A DNA stretch of 64,000 bases from Lysinibacillus composti (GCF_016908465.1 NZ_JAFBDY010000013.1:1-64000), one strand, 5' to 3'; numbered from the stretch's first letter, positions 54,729 to 63,921 are shown. Notes: generated from the letters alone by a model not told the origin. Program-made: numbers and translations.

Positions 54729-56015
54729 ATGAATAAAAGCGGGGGAAAACGCGTCAATGCAGAGTATAAGGAATTTGAAGAGGCCACTTCTTCTCCAACT
54801 AGGTTAGGGAGATTTTGGATGTTTCTCGGACCCGCCTTTATAGCTGGTGTTGCTTATATCGATCCTGGGAATTTTGCTACAAATATTAGTGCTGGGTCTG
54901 ATTATGGCTATTTACTCCTTTGGGTTGTCCTTTTTTCAAATTTAATGGCGATCCTCATTCAATCATTATCTGCAAAATTGGGAATTGCTACTGGTAAAAA
55001 TCTACCTGAAATATCAAAAGAAAATATGCCTAAGCCTGTTTCGATTGCAATGTGGATTCAAGGAGAACTCGTTGTAATTGCTACAGATCTTGCTGAGTTT
55101 ATAGGGGCGGCATTAGGCTTGTACTTGTTATTTGGGATACCATTATTTACTGCAGCCATCATCTCTGCAATAGGATCTTTCATTATTCTAGAACTACAAC
55201 GTCGTGGTGTCAGAACACTTGAGGCAGGAATAGCAGGGATGGTATTTATCGTTGTTATTGCTTTTGGATTACAAGTATTTTTTGCCCATCCAAATGCAAA
55301 TGCTGTTTTACATGGACTCTTCACACCTAAATTTGAAGGTGTTGACAGTGTAATGTTAGCTGCAGGAATTTTAGGAGCAACCGTTATGCCACATGCTATC
55401 TATCTTCATTCCTCCTTAACACAAAAAAGAATTATTGGCCGTAATGAGCTTGAGAAGAAGAGCATTTTTCGCTTCGAATTCATCGATATTTTAATTGCAA
55501 TGGTCATTGCAGGTACAGTAAATGCAAGTATGCTCATTGTCGCAGCAGCATTGTTTTTCGAAAATGGGCTAAGTATATCCAGTCTAGACATGGCATTTAC
55601 TTATTTAGGTGAAATTATTGGACCATTTTCAGCGATTTTATTTGGCATTGCGTTATTATTTTCTGGAATTGCGAGTTCAACAGTTGGTACGATGTCAGGT
55701 GATGTTATTATGCAAGGATACATTAATCGCCGGATTCCTATTTATATAAGACGAACAATTACCATTATTCCTCCTCTCATTATTATTGCCATTGGTGTAG
55801 ATTCAACACTTGCACTTGTCATCAGCCAAATTATCTTGTCTTTTGGTATTCCTTTTGCTTTAATACCCTTAATTATTTTTACAAGCAAGAAAAAAATTAT
55901 GGGTAATCTCGTCAATCATAGAATTACAACTTTTGTTGCATGGATCATTGCTTTAGTTATCATTGCATTAAACATTTTTCTCCTTGCCCAAACCATCCTA
56001 AGTTTTTTTAACTAA
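54729..56015 (+). CDS. mntH: Manganese transporter MntH (Nramp family)
   Basis: A proton-coupled Mn(II) importer. The 428 residues have 11 membrane segments, the metal-binding DPGNFATN in helix 1, and the MPHAIYLHSS motif in helix 6, both diagnostic of Nramp. I start at the ATG at 54729, with GGAGGTG six bases upstream; the TTG frame 15 bases earlier overlaps that site. The MntR box in the promoter supports manganese control. Confidence 0.95.
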   Translation: MNKSGGKRVNAEYKEFEEATSSPTRLGRFWMFLGPAFIAGVAYIDPGNFATNISAGSDYGYLLLWVVLFSNLMAILIQSLSAKLGIATGKNLPEISKENMPKPVSIAMWIQGELVVIATDLAEFIGAALGLYLLFGIPLFTAAIISAIGSFIILELQRRGVRTLEAGIAGMVFIVVIAFGLQVFFAHPNANAVLHGLFTPKFEGVDSVMLAAGILGATVMPHAIYLHSSLTQKRIIGRNELEKKSIFRFEFIDILIAMVIAGTVNASMLIVAAALFFENGLSISSLDMAFTYLGEIIGPFSAILFGIALLFSGIASSTVGTMSGDVIMQGYINRRIPIYIRRTITIIPPLIIIAIGVDSTLALVISQIILSFGIPFALIPLIIFTSKKKIMGNLVNHRITTFVAWIIALVIIALNIFLLAQTILSFFN

Positions 56016-56108
56016 ATACAAAGGATTGTCCTTCAAGAATAAGAGGCACTGGCTACTAAAGAAATTCCCTTTAATAGTACAGTTTGCATAACATATCTAA
56101 TAAGCGAA

Positions 56109-56144
56109 AAAATCTACCTTCCAATAAAATTGAAGGTAGATTTT
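56109..56144. terminator. Two-way terminator between mntH and the amino acid ABC operon
   Basis: A perfect 13-base stem (56109-56121 with 56132-56144) with A and T runs on both sides, just before the end of the convergent operon at 56151. Confidence 0.9.
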
Positions 56145-56150
56145 CTATTA

Positions 56151-56873
56151 TTACAATATTTGATTCAGAAATCTTTGTGTTCTTTCATGTTTTGGATTTG
56201 AAAAGATGTCACTTGGATGTCCTTCTTCAATAATATTTCCGTCTGCAAGCATGATGACTCGATCTGCTACTTCTTTCGCAAATCCCATTTCGTGTGTTAC
56301 GATTACCATTGTCATCCCATCATTTGCGAGGTCCTTCATAACCTGAAGAACTTCACCAACTAATTCTGGATCTAAAGCAGAAGTTGGCTCATCAAAAAGC
56401 ATTACTTTTGGTTCCATTGCTAAAGCTCTTGCAATTGCAACCCTCTGCTTTTGCCCGCCCGATAACTGTTCTGGATAGAAGTTAGCCTTATCCTCTAAGC
56501 CTACCTTTTTAAGTAACTCCATTGCTTTTGCACTTGCTTCACTTTTTGACTTTTTTCTAACATAAATTGGCGCTTCGATAATATTCTCAATGACTGTTTT
56601 ATGTGGGAAAAGATTAAAGTGCTGGAACACCATTCCCACTTTTTCTCTTACTTTGTTTAAATCCGTTTTAGCTATATCTATTTTATCAGAATCAATGATA
56701 ATTTCACCGCTTTGTGCAACTTCTAAATAATTTAGGCATCGTAGTAACGTACTTTTACCTGAACCACTTGCACCAATCAAAACAACTACTTCTTTCTCAT
56801 TAATACTTAAGTTAATATTCTTTAAAACTTCAAGCTTACCATAGGATTTTGAAAGATTACGAATTTCAATCAT
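56151..56873 (-). CDS. Polar amino acid ABC transporter ATPase, probably lysine-specific
   Basis: ATPase of a three-gene importer. The 240 residues show Walker [10 protein letters not shown], the signature [15 protein letters not shown], Walker [14 protein letters not shown] and the switch His in VIVTHEMGF, all typical of GlnQ/ArtP-type proteins. On sequence alone it would be called glutamine or cystine type, but the operon sits behind a lysine riboswitch, which points to lysine. Its ATG overlaps the permease stop by four bases. Confidence 0.9.
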   Translation of the reverse strand: MIEIRNLSKSYGKLEVLKNINLSINEKEVVVLIGASGSGKSTLLRCLNYLEVAQSGEIIIDSDKIDIAKTDLNKVREKVGMVFQHFNLFPHKTVIENIIEAPIYVRKKSKSEASAKAMELLKKVGLEDKANFYPEQLSGGQKQRVAIARALAMEPKVMLFDEPTSALDPELVGEVLQVMKDLANDGMTMVIVTHEMGFAKEVADRVIMLADGNIIEEGHPSDIFSNPKHERTQRFLNQIL

Positions 56874-57553
56874 GCAATACTAACCTCCTTAGGCTTGCTA
56901 ACATCCATTTTCTGCTCAAGTCGTTTTGCAATCCAAGTGAAAATAAGCACGATGATTAAATAATAAATCCCAACAACAAAGTAAGTTTCAAATGGCATAT
57001 AGTTTTCTCCTTGTACTCCAAGGGCTGTGTTATATAAATCTGTTACCGCAATATAAGCTACAAGAGAAGAATCTTTTAAGCCAATAATGAATTGATTTGC
57101 CAAGGACGGAATAGATCTTTTGAAAGCTTGAGGGAAAATAATTCTCCTCATAGCAAGCGAATAAGGCATCCCTAAAGATCTTGCCGCTTCCATTTGTCCA
57201 CGATCAATTGATTGTACGGAACCTCTAAAAATTTCTGCAATGTAAGCACCGGAATGGACTCCCAATGCCAATGCCCCCGCTGTGAAGCTGTCTAAGTTAA
57301 TAATATTGGCCAAGCCGTAATATAGAAACATAATTTGAACAATGAGAGGCGTTCCTCTAATAACCCCTATGTAAATATCAGCAATCCAATTCAGGATCTT
57401 GTTTGAAGAAATCTTAAAACTAGCAAAAATAAGTCCAATAATCAACGCAAACAACAAGGAAATAGCTGTTATCGCGATTGTTGTCCATGTAGCTTTTAAA
57501 AAGGCAAGTCCATGTTCACTGAAAATGCCGACGATGTTTTGTAAAAAAATCAT
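56870..57553 (-). CDS. Polar amino acid ABC transporter permease, probably lysine-specific
   Basis: A 227-residue permease with five membrane segments of the HisMQ type. The ATPase-contact EAA loop reads [26 protein letters not shown]. One permease gene implies a homodimer. GGAGG precedes the ATG. It follows the binding protein gene by 68 bases. Substrate is inferred from the upstream riboswitch. Confidence 0.9.
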   Translation of the reverse strand: MIFLQNIVGIFSEHGLAFLKATWTTIAITAISLLFALIIGLIFASFKISSNKILNWIADIYIGVIRGTPLIVQIMFLYYGLANIINLDSFTAGALALGVHSGAYIAEIFRGSVQSIDRGQMEAARSLGMPYSLAMRRIIFPQAFKRSIPSLANQFIIGLKDSSLVAYIAVTDLYNTALGVQGENYMPFETYFVVGIYYLIIVLIFTWIAKRLEQKMDVSKPKEVSIA

Positions 57554-57621
57554 GAGACCAGCCTCCTCCTTTTAAAGTGAGAGCGCCCAATAAAAGGCGC
57601 TTTCACGAATTCTAATATCTT

Positions 57622-58425
57622 TTACTCCATAATGTTAGTATTAAACCATTTCATACTAATCTCTTCGTACGTACCATCATCAATCATGGCTTGAAGTGCT
57701 TCATTAATTTTATCTGCAAGGTCAGTATTTCCTTCAACAACCCCTATACTAACGCGGTCCTCGTTTAATAAATCACCAATTTCCTTGATTTTTAAGCCTT
57801 TTTCATTTTGTGCACTAACACCAACGATTTTATCAGTGATTACTGCATCTACGCGTCCAAGTTCTAAATCTTGTAATGCATTCACGTCAACTGGGTATCC
57901 TTTCACCTTATCAGGAGAAGTTAATGTTTCCGCCATATCCTTCCAAGTACTTGCTTGAATAACACCAATTGTTTTACCTTGTAAGTCTTCTTTTGATTGA
58001 ATATCCGTATTATTTTCTGCAACGAAAATCTGTGCACCTGATAGATAGTAAGGTTCAGTAAAATCAATTTGCTTATCACGTTCAGGTGTTGCAGTCATAC
58101 TTCCGATAATCGCATCATATTTATTTGCCTTTAACCCTTGAATAATTGTTTCCCATGGATTTGTAACAGGGTTCGCTTCAAGTCCCAAGCGTTTTGCAAT
58201 TTCAGTTCCGATTTCTACATCGAATCCAGTCAATTTACCATCCTTTTTAAAATTTAATGGTGGATACTGTCCTGTCATTGCAAAGGTTAATGATCCTTCT
58301 TTTACTAAACCATATTCAGATTCACTTGATTTTGTTTCTTTTGCTCCTTGGTCACTTTCCTTCGTGCCACATGCCGATAAAAGCAACAACATGGCTGCAA
58401 CTAAAAAAATAGATAACTTTTTCAT
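57622..58425 (-). CDS. Amino acid binding lipoprotein, probably lysine-specific
   Basis: Solute-binding subunit of the importer. I start at the ATG at 58425 (267 residues, KKLSIFLVAAMLLLLSACG), with AGGAGG five to six bases upstream; the longer frame runs into the riboswitch terminator. The lipobox is LSAC (Cys about 19). The mature part is a type II binding fold (GFDVEIGTEIAKRLG, TPERDKQIDFTEPYY). It is first in the operon, directly after the lysine riboswitch. Confidence 0.9.
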   Translation of the reverse strand: MKKLSIFLVAAMLLLLSACGTKESDQGAKETKSSESEYGLVKEGSLTFAMTGQYPPLNFKKDGKLTGFDVEIGTEIAKRLGLEANPVTNPWETIIQGLKANKYDAIIGSMTATPERDKQIDFTEPYYLSGAQIFVAENNTDIQSKEDLQGKTIGVIQASTWKDMAETLTSPDKVKGYPVDVNALQDLELGRVDAVITDKIVGVSAQNEKGLKIKEIGDLLNEDRVSIGVVEGNTDLADKINEALQAMIDDGTYEEISMKWFNTNIME

Positions 58426-58440
58426 ATGTATTCCTCCTTG

Positions 58441-58475
58441 AAAAAAAAACACTGCCGCTTTTATTTGACAGTGCT
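58441..58475 (-). terminator. Riboswitch-controlled terminator before the lysine ABC operon
   Basis: On the minus strand a CACTG/CAGTG stem extended by one wobble and one more pair (58450-58456 with 58467-58473) is followed by nine T. It lies between the aptamer and the first ribosome site, the expected position for transcriptional attenuation. Confidence 0.85.
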
Positions 58476-58486
58476 TTAAGTACACC

Positions 58487-58703
58487 CTCAGCTTTTGCAT
58501 TTCTTAAGATAGTTCTCCACAATCCAAAGGAATTGTGACAGTTCTGCCCCTATTTGAGTACAGCCCCAGCCTTAATGAAAAAAAGTGATTTCATAAAGCT
58601 TCGGCGATTCATCCTTTCTCCTATTTTCATAGATTTCACTTAATCTCAAATAGAATACTTTTATAAACCGCGACCTCTACCTCACCTAATGCGAAAAGAT
58701 GAG
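58487..58703 (-). promoter_or_regulatory. Lysine riboswitch (L box)
   Basis: On the minus strand the conserved pieces appear in order: GTGAGGTAGAGGTCGCGG near the 5' end, GGAGAAAGGATG followed by CGCCGAAGC, GGCTGGGGCTGT, and GTGGAGAACTATC near the 3' end. The outer P1 helix closes by CTCATCTTTT-GCATT (58688-58703) with AATGC-AAAAGCTGAG (58487-58501). This is the Bacillus lysC-type aptamer. With lysine bound, the terminator just downstream should form and switch the operon off. Confidence 0.9.
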
Positions 58704-58734
58704 GATTTGATATAAAATTAATATAACTCCAACA

Positions 58735-58763
58735 ATTATAGTAGAACTTTTCAAAAAATACAA
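58735..58763 (-). promoter_or_regulatory. Promoter of the lysine ABC operon
   Basis: On the minus strand TATAAT (58735-58740) is preceded by TTGTAT at a 17-base spacing. Transcription would begin shortly before the riboswitch P1 helix, as required. Confidence 0.6.
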
Positions 58764-58854
58764 CATCTGTTCAGATAATTTAGACTACACTTGACGGGTT
58801 TTTTATCTTAAGTTACATTTTGATAGAATCATATACAAAAAAGGAGGCAGTCAA

Positions 58855-60510
58855 ATGTTGAACTGTCGCGAAGATATATTGGCTTATACAAAAGAGCTTG
58901 TTAACATAGAAAGTATTGTAAATACAACTGGCGAAACAACAATCGCACAATCATTATTTAAGACTATTTCTTCATTACAATATTTCTCTAGTAATCCTGA
59001 ATCAGTTGTATTAGAGAAGACCACTGACGATGATCAAGAACGATATAATGTTATGGCCTTTGTTAAGGGTAAAAAAGGGAAAAGTAACCGAACAATTATC
59101 TTAATGGGGCATATTGATACAGTTGGGATTGATGACTTCAACCAATTGAAAGAACATGCATGTTTCCCGGACGACCTAATGGAAGCATTAAAGAACGAGG
59201 AATTACCAACTTCTGCTAAGGAGCATTTAGAATCTGGAGACTGGTTATTTGGACGTGGCGTCCTTGATATGAAAAGTGGTGTTGCAAGCAACCTCTATCT
59301 ATTAAAGTACTATTCTGAACATCCTGAAGAACTTGATGGCAACATAGTGTTGCTAGCAGAATGTGACGAGGAAGACGGTTCACATGGAGTCCTTTCCGCT
59401 TTAAAAGTCTTAAAAAAGTGGAAAAAGGAACATGGATTCGAATATATTGCAGCTATTAATTCTGACTTCGTTTCACCTCGCTTTGAAGGTGATGAAAATC
59501 GCTATATTTATAAAGGGACGGTAGGTAAACTATTGCCATCATTCTTTATTACTGGTGCAGAAACACATGTTGGTTCAGCTTTTGAAGGTTTAGATCCTAA
59601 CTTTATTGCCGCCGAACTAACAAAACAAATCAATTATAATACAGAGCTTTCCAATGAAGCATATGGAGAAACGACAGTTCCACCTGTATCGTTAAAACAA
59701 ACGGACTTAAAACCATCTTATACCGTTCAAACAGCATTATCTGCATATGTTTATTATAATTTCTTTATACATTCTTGGTCTCCTAAAGACGTACTGGCCA
59801 AACTAAAAGAACAGGCAATGATTGCTTTTAACAATGCGCTTACTACTTTTGAAGAAAGATATCGCAATTATAGTGAAATAAGTGGTGAACCATTTGTTTC
59901 AATTCCTTGGAAGCCGAGAGTTTTTACATATGAAGAAATGGAGCATTTATTATGTGAAGAAAACGGCGATGAGTTCATTGTACATATGAATGAATTCAAA
60001 CAAAGTCTTCTGAAAAAATCAGAACTAGATACGCGCATGTTTGCTGCACGAGTTGTTGAAGAGGCCTGGAAATGGATGAAGGATAAAAGTCCAGCTATTA
60101 TCTTGTTTTACTCTTCCCTATACTCACCAAGAATTGAATTGACAGGGAAAACAGATGATGAGCTGAAATTAATTAACGCTCTTGATCAAGCTGTAGAAAC
60201 TATACAACCAGAATATCCACATCCAATTGTTACACGAAACTTCTTCCCATATATCTCTGATATGAGTTTTATGGCTTTAAGTGATGATGAAGATGGGATT
60301 AACGCTGTATCAAAAAACAACCCTGGTTGGGGCACAAAACATTATGTTGAGTTTCAAGATATCAGAGATATTAATGTACCTGTTGTTAATATCGGTCCAT
60401 ACGGTTTGGATGCTCACAAAAAGCTTGAAAGAATGGAAATGAAATATTCCCTTGAAATAGTACCTAATATAACAAATCAAGTTATTCAAAATTTACTAAG
60501 TAAAGAATAA
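58855..60510 (+). CDS. M20-family peptidase, RocB-like
   Basis: A 551-residue metallopeptidase of the M20/M28 group. Zinc-site motifs are visible: MGHIDTV, GRGVLDMKSGVA and LAECDEEDGSHG. The long insertion and overall length match RocB, a protein linked to arginine degradation in Bacillus whose exact reaction is uncertain. AAAGGAGG precedes the ATG. It is divergent from the lysine importer, so a role in basic amino acid or peptide use is a plausible guess. Confidence 0.85.
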   Translation: MLNCREDILAYTKELVNIESIVNTTGETTIAQSLFKTISSLQYFSSNPESVVLEKTTDDDQERYNVMAFVKGKKGKSNRTIILMGHIDTVGIDDFNQLKEHACFPDDLMEALKNEELPTSAKEHLESGDWLFGRGVLDMKSGVASNLYLLKYYSEHPEELDGNIVLLAECDEEDGSHGVLSALKVLKKWKKEHGFEYIAAINSDFVSPRFEGDENRYIYKGTVGKLLPSFFITGAETHVGSAFEGLDPNFIAAELTKQINYNTELSNEAYGETTVPPVSLKQTDLKPSYTVQTALSAYVYYNFFIHSWSPKDVLAKLKEQAMIAFNNALTTFEERYRNYSEISGEPFVSIPWKPRVFTYEEMEHLLCEENGDEFIVHMNEFKQSLLKKSELDTRMFAARVVEEAWKWMKDKSPAIILFYSSLYSPRIELTGKTDDELKLINALDQAVETIQPEYPHPIVTRNFFPYISDMSFMALSDDEDGINAVSKNNPGWGTKHYVEFQDIRDINVPVVNIGPYGLDAHKKLERMEMKYSLEIVPNITNQVIQNLLSKE

Positions 60511-60525
60511 TAATTAACATATAAT

Positions 60526-60593
60526 TGTGCCAGTCGCTTCTCAATCGATACCGATTTATTCGGTAACAACGAGTAGTGACTGGCACATTTTTT
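60526..60593 (+). terminator. Terminator of the RocB-like gene
   Basis: A perfect 10-base outer stem (60526-60535 with 60578-60587) encloses a second hairpin (ACCGA/TCGGT) and ends in a T run. Confidence 0.85.
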
Positions 60594-60746
60594 AATCTTT
60601 ACCGCCCCATAATCTCTAGCAAGAACCATAATTTTTTACATTCATACTATACAAGAAGTGCTTAAATACTGGTCTCAAGTTGGAGGCGCAAATTCCCACA
60701 CATTTTAAAATGTTTATCCCCTCTTCCCTTAAAAATAAATAAGAAG

Positions 60747-61460
60747 GTGGTCATTATTCAAAATTCGAAGTATCTAGATTTTTTGTCTAAACTCGGTATT
60801 GAGGGTGCACACCCTGGAGGTATTAATTTAACAAAGGAAATATTCAATAGGGAGAACATTAACAGAACTTCTCACATTCTAGATGTAGGTTGTGGTACTG
60901 GGCAAACAGCAGCCTACTTAGCTCACAAATATGGAGCAAAAGTAACTGGTATAGATATTAACCCGACAATGGTTGAAAAAGCTAAAAGAAGAATGAAGAA
61001 AAGTCATCTATCTGTAAACATAATCCAAGGCTCAGTAGAAAAAATGCCATTCCCTGATCATCATTTTGACTTTATTGTCTCTGAATCTGTTCTTTCTTTT
61101 GTAAATAAGCCAAGTGCTCTTAAAGAAATCTATCGGGTATTAAAGAACGGTGGGCGTTTAATTGCAATTGAACAAACAATTACACAGTCACTAAAGGAGA
61201 AGGCAGTTAACGAAATCAAACAATTTTATGGATTTCCTTCCCTGACCAAGGAAGAAGAATGGGTGGCATTAATAAAAGAGGCAGGTTTTGAGGAAATTCG
61301 TATAGAAAAAAGTATATCCATTAAATCGGCTACGAATTTCAATTATTCAGGCGAAATTGAGCCAGATCTTTATGAAATTTTAGAGAAACATTATGATCTC
61401 ACCTTTAAATATCAGGAAATATTAGGCTATAGAATTTACTTATGTACAAAGAAGATTTAG
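60747..61460 (+). CDS. SAM-dependent methyltransferase, class I
   Basis: A 237-residue enzyme with motif I ILDVGCGTGQTAAYLA (about 48-63), GIDINPTMVEKAK, PFPDHHFDFIVSESVLSFV and EIYRVLKNGGRLIAIE, which form the SAM site of UbiE/small-molecule methyltransferases. The start is uncertain: the GTG at 60747 overlaps the best site AGAAGGTGG, and an ATT at 60756 would fit that site better. The acceptor is unknown. No partner gene identifies a pathway. Confidence 0.82.
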   Translation: MVIIQNSKYLDFLSKLGIEGAHPGGINLTKEIFNRENINRTSHILDVGCGTGQTAAYLAHKYGAKVTGIDINPTMVEKAKRRMKKSHLSVNIIQGSVEKMPFPDHHFDFIVSESVLSFVNKPSALKEIYRVLKNGGRLIAIEQTITQSLKEKAVNEIKQFYGFPSLTKEEEWVALIKEAGFEEIRIEKSISIKSATNFNYSGEIEPDLYEILEKHYDLTFKYQEILGYRIYLCTKKI

Positions 61461-61603
61461 TTGGTGCAATCGAAGCACAAGGTACTACACCTCGTAGACT
61501 AACAGACTTAATTGGCTCATTATCTGATTTGACTTCAGGTAGTGGAGATAAAGGAACACCAATTGTCTATATTCAAGGTTACTTTGATAATTTTACAAAA
61601 TAA
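61442..61603 (+). pseudogene. 53-codon frame overlapping the methyltransferase end, probable gene remnant
   Basis: An open frame (MYKEDLVGAIEAQGTTPRRL ... GTPIVYIQGYFDNFTK) that begins within the last codons of the methyltransferase in another frame and continues 140 bases beyond it. Its composition looks like genuine protein, as if it were the C-terminal part of a larger one, but no ribosome site precedes it and an in-frame TAG lies just upstream. Probably what is left of a gene whose beginning was lost. Confidence 0.45.
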
Positions 61604-61611
61604 GAGTTACA

Positions 61612-61643
61612 AAAAGGGGGAGATTAGATATCTTCCCCCCTTT
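61612..61643. terminator. Two-way terminator before the betaine-binding protein gene
   Basis: An AAAAAGGGGGA / TCCCCCCTTT stem with A and T runs at both ends lies between the convergent methyltransferase and binding protein genes. Confidence 0.8.
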
Positions 61644-61682
61644 GGCATTTATTCAATTATTGTACATCTAGTAAAGAAAATC

Positions 61683-62546
61683 TTATTCAATATCTTTTGT
61701 CCATTCAGCAACTTTCGCTTCATTTTCTTCAATCCATTTTTTTGCGGCATCTTTAGGATCCATGCCTTCCATAATATCATACATAACACTTTCTATATCT
61801 TCTGTAGTCCAATAGAAGTTATCTAGAACAGTATATGCCCCTGGATTGTCTTCTTTAAATCCTTTACGTGCAAATGTACCGATATATTCCTCAGTCCCAT
61901 ATATCCCTTCAGGATCATCTAAATATTTCAAGTCAAATGCGTTAAATTTCCAGTGCGGAGACCAACCTGTTACGATAATTTCCTCTCCGTTCTCAATCGC
62001 TTTCTTTAGAGCTCCTGTCATCGCTACTGAAGATGAAGTAAGTACAGTCCAGTCTTCAAGATTAGGATAGACTTTATACGCATCTTCTGTAGCTTTGGTC
62101 ATATTTGCCCCTGGATCAATACCCGTTATAGTTTTGTCCGCTTCATCTGTTAAATCTTCGATAGAGTCTACATCCATATAACTAGGAACGACCATTCCAA
62201 TCTTTCCACCTTCTAGATTTACACCTAAATCATCTATTTGGTCTTTATATTTCTCCACTTGTGGTGCATGCGTTTGTGGTAGCCAAGCCGATACCATGCC
62301 GTCTACCTTCCCATTAGCAAGAGATTCCCACATAATCCCGTTATCTAAAGGTGTTAGTGTTACATCATATCCTAAATCCTCCAGAACTTGTCCTACTACA
62401 TGTGTAGAGGCAACTTCTGTTTCCCATTCAACATAAGCTAAATTCACAGCTTTACTTTTAGTAGCTTCAGCATCAGAGCCACACGCAGCTAATAATAAAC
62501 TGACTACTAAAGCCAATCCGAGCATATATAATCTACCGAATTTCAT
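61683..62546 (-). CDS. Glycine betaine/proline-type binding lipoprotein (OpuAC-like), orphan
   Basis: A 287-residue solute-binding lipoprotein with lipobox LAAC (Cys about 22). The mature part follows the OpuAC/ProX pattern: NLAYVEWETEVASTHVVGQVLEDLGYDV, GKVDGMVSAWLPQTH, GIDPGANMTKA and VTGWSPHWKFNAFDLKYLDDP, with Trp residues that form the aromatic cage for quaternary amines. No permease or ATPase gene accompanies it in the window, so it probably serves a transporter encoded elsewhere. Uptake of a compatible solute is inferred. Confidence 0.88.
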   Translation of the reverse strand: MKFGRLYMLGLALVVSLLLAACGSDAEATKSKAVNLAYVEWETEVASTHVVGQVLEDLGYDVTLTPLDNGIMWESLANGKVDGMVSAWLPQTHAPQVEKYKDQIDDLGVNLEGGKIGMVVPSYMDVDSIEDLTDEADKTITGIDPGANMTKATEDAYKVYPNLEDWTVLTSSSVAMTGALKKAIENGEEIIVTGWSPHWKFNAFDLKYLDDPEGIYGTEEYIGTFARKGFKEDNPGAYTVLDNFYWTTEDIESVMYDIMEGMDPKDAAKKWIEENEAKVAEWTKDIE

Positions 62547-62890
62547 AAAATCTCCCTTTCCTATAACCTAGTTTTCTTTTTCTAAAATAGAATGAATTAT
62601 ATGAAAAAAGTAACAACTTAAATTCTATAAGGAGTTGTTACTTTTGTCAAATTCGCAAAGAATCCAGATGATCAGAGTTTTTGGGAGACAATGCGGTTTA
62701 AAAAGTTCATAGGACTTAAATTAGTAACTTAAATTTCATTATCTACAAATCAATTAATTTATATAGATATGAAAATTTTTAAACATGTTTGTTGAATACT
62801 TTCAATTATCGGATTAACAGTATCTGTTATTGGAAATTCCTATTATGATAATATTAGTAGTATATAGAATCTTTAGAATGGAGCTTGCTT
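62547..62890. other. Gap between divergent binding protein and LacI-family genes
   Basis: The 344 bases hold a long inverted repeat (62605-62645) 60 bases before the binding protein gene, and otherwise AT-rich sequence with the GGAG site of the LacI gene at the right end. No small gene is seen. Confidence 0.45.
62605..62645 (-). promoter_or_regulatory. Terminator-like inverted repeat in the leader of the betaine-binding protein gene
   Basis: AAAAGTAACAACT (62606-62618) pairs perfectly with AGTTGTTACTTTT (62633-62645). Read on the minus strand, toward the gene, the hairpin is followed by six T, so it could attenuate the gene's own message. Alternatively it is an operator for an osmotic regulator. 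Confidence 0.45.
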
Positions 62891-63883
62891 ATGGATAAGA
62901 AAGCTATTTCAGCTTGGGATGTAGCTCGACTTGCCAATGTATCGCAGTCGACCGTATCACGGGTTTTCACTCCAGGTGCTAGTGTTTCTGAAAAGACTAG
63001 AGAACGGGTTTTAAAAGTTGCAGAAGAATTAAATTATAGCCCAAATGCGTTAGCTAGGAGTTTAACAAAACAAAAAACTAATATGGTAGGACTAGCAATG
63101 AAAGATATACAAAATCCTTTCTATCATGAAGTCTTAGGAATGTTTTCAAAGAAATTACGTGCAAAGGGATATAAAATTCTATTTTTGTATACTGAAAATG
63201 AAGAAATTCAACAAGAAGAGCTAAATCAATTTTTAGAGTACAACGTAGAAGGAATTATTGTTACAGATGCAGTTATTTCCTCCAATATTGTTACTAAAAT
63301 TTACAATCATAATATACCAATTGCATTGTTTAATCGGTATGACAAAAATATCCCTTGTAGTTCTGTATCCTGTGATAATGTTTCAGCAGCCAGGGATATA
63401 GCAGCCTATCTATATGATAAAGGAATGAAGGACATTGTTTTTATAACCGGCAAAAGAAATACGTCTACGAATCAAGAGCGTGAATTTGGATTTACTGAAT
63501 TTTTTAACTCTAAGGGTATACAGATTACGGCCCTTGAAGGAGACTATACATATGAAAGGGCCTTCCACCTTACAAAAAAAATGATAGAAGATGGACATCA
63601 ACCCCAAGCTATTTTTGGAGCAAATGACATTACAGCAATTGGCGCATTGGATGCCTTACGTGAAAAGAAAATAGCTGTACCTGAAGAGACTGTTGTAATT
63701 GGATTTGATAATATAAAAATGGCTTCTTGGCCTTCTTATATGCTTTCTACTTGGGCACAACCCATTGAGCAAATGGTAGATGAAACTATTAATTTACTTA
63801 TAACTAAAACAAAAAGTGCCCCTTTCCAAACTGTAAAATTAAAAGGGCAATTTATCCATCGAGATACAACTATTGTAAAATAG
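62891..63883 (+). CDS. LacI-family transcriptional regulator
   Basis: A 330-residue repressor. The N-terminus is the LacI helix-turn-helix (AWDVARLANVSQSTVSRVFT...VSEKTRERVLKVAEELNYSPNALARSL) with the hinge helix, followed by a periplasmic-binding-like effector domain (VGLAMKDIQNPFYHEVL, IVIGFDNI). I start at the ATG at 62891, with GGAG seven bases upstream; the TTG six bases earlier is too near. The ligand is unknown. Operator-like palindromes follow the gene. Confidence 0.9.
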   Translation: MDKKAISAWDVARLANVSQSTVSRVFTPGASVSEKTRERVLKVAEELNYSPNALARSLTKQKTNMVGLAMKDIQNPFYHEVLGMFSKKLRAKGYKILFLYTENEEIQQEELNQFLEYNVEGIIVTDAVISSNIVTKIYNHNIPIALFNRYDKNIPCSSVSCDNVSAARDIAAYLYDKGMKDIVFITGKRNTSTNQEREFGFTEFFNSKGIQITALEGDYTYERAFHLTKKMIEDGHQPQAIFGANDITAIGALDALREKKIAVPEETVVIGFDNIKMASWPSYMLSTWAQPIEQMVDETINLLITKTKSAPFQTVKLKGQFIHRDTTIVK

Positions 63884-63885
63884 TG

Positions 63886-63915
63886 TTGACACGTAAAAGC
63901 GCTTTCATTTAACAT
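63886..63915 (+). promoter_or_regulatory. Promoter-like TTGACA with cre/LacI-type operator after the LacI gene
   Basis: TTGACA (63886-63891) and a -10-like TAACAT (63910-63915, 18-base spacing) flank TAAAAGCGCTTTCA (63894-63907), which fits the cre/LacI-type consensus at all but one fixed position. A start here would be followed at once by the terminator hairpin at 63922, so the site may instead serve the LacI gene or the gene beyond the edge. Confidence 0.45.
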
Positions 63916-63921
63916 CTTATT

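Larger units (their letters stand above)
58426..58854. other. Gap: leader and promoter region between lysine ABC operon and RocB-like gene
   Basis: The 429 bases are largely taken up by the riboswitch, its terminator and the promoter described separately. The last 100 bases hold the promoter and the AAAGGAGG site of the divergent RocB-like gene. Confidence 0.6.
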
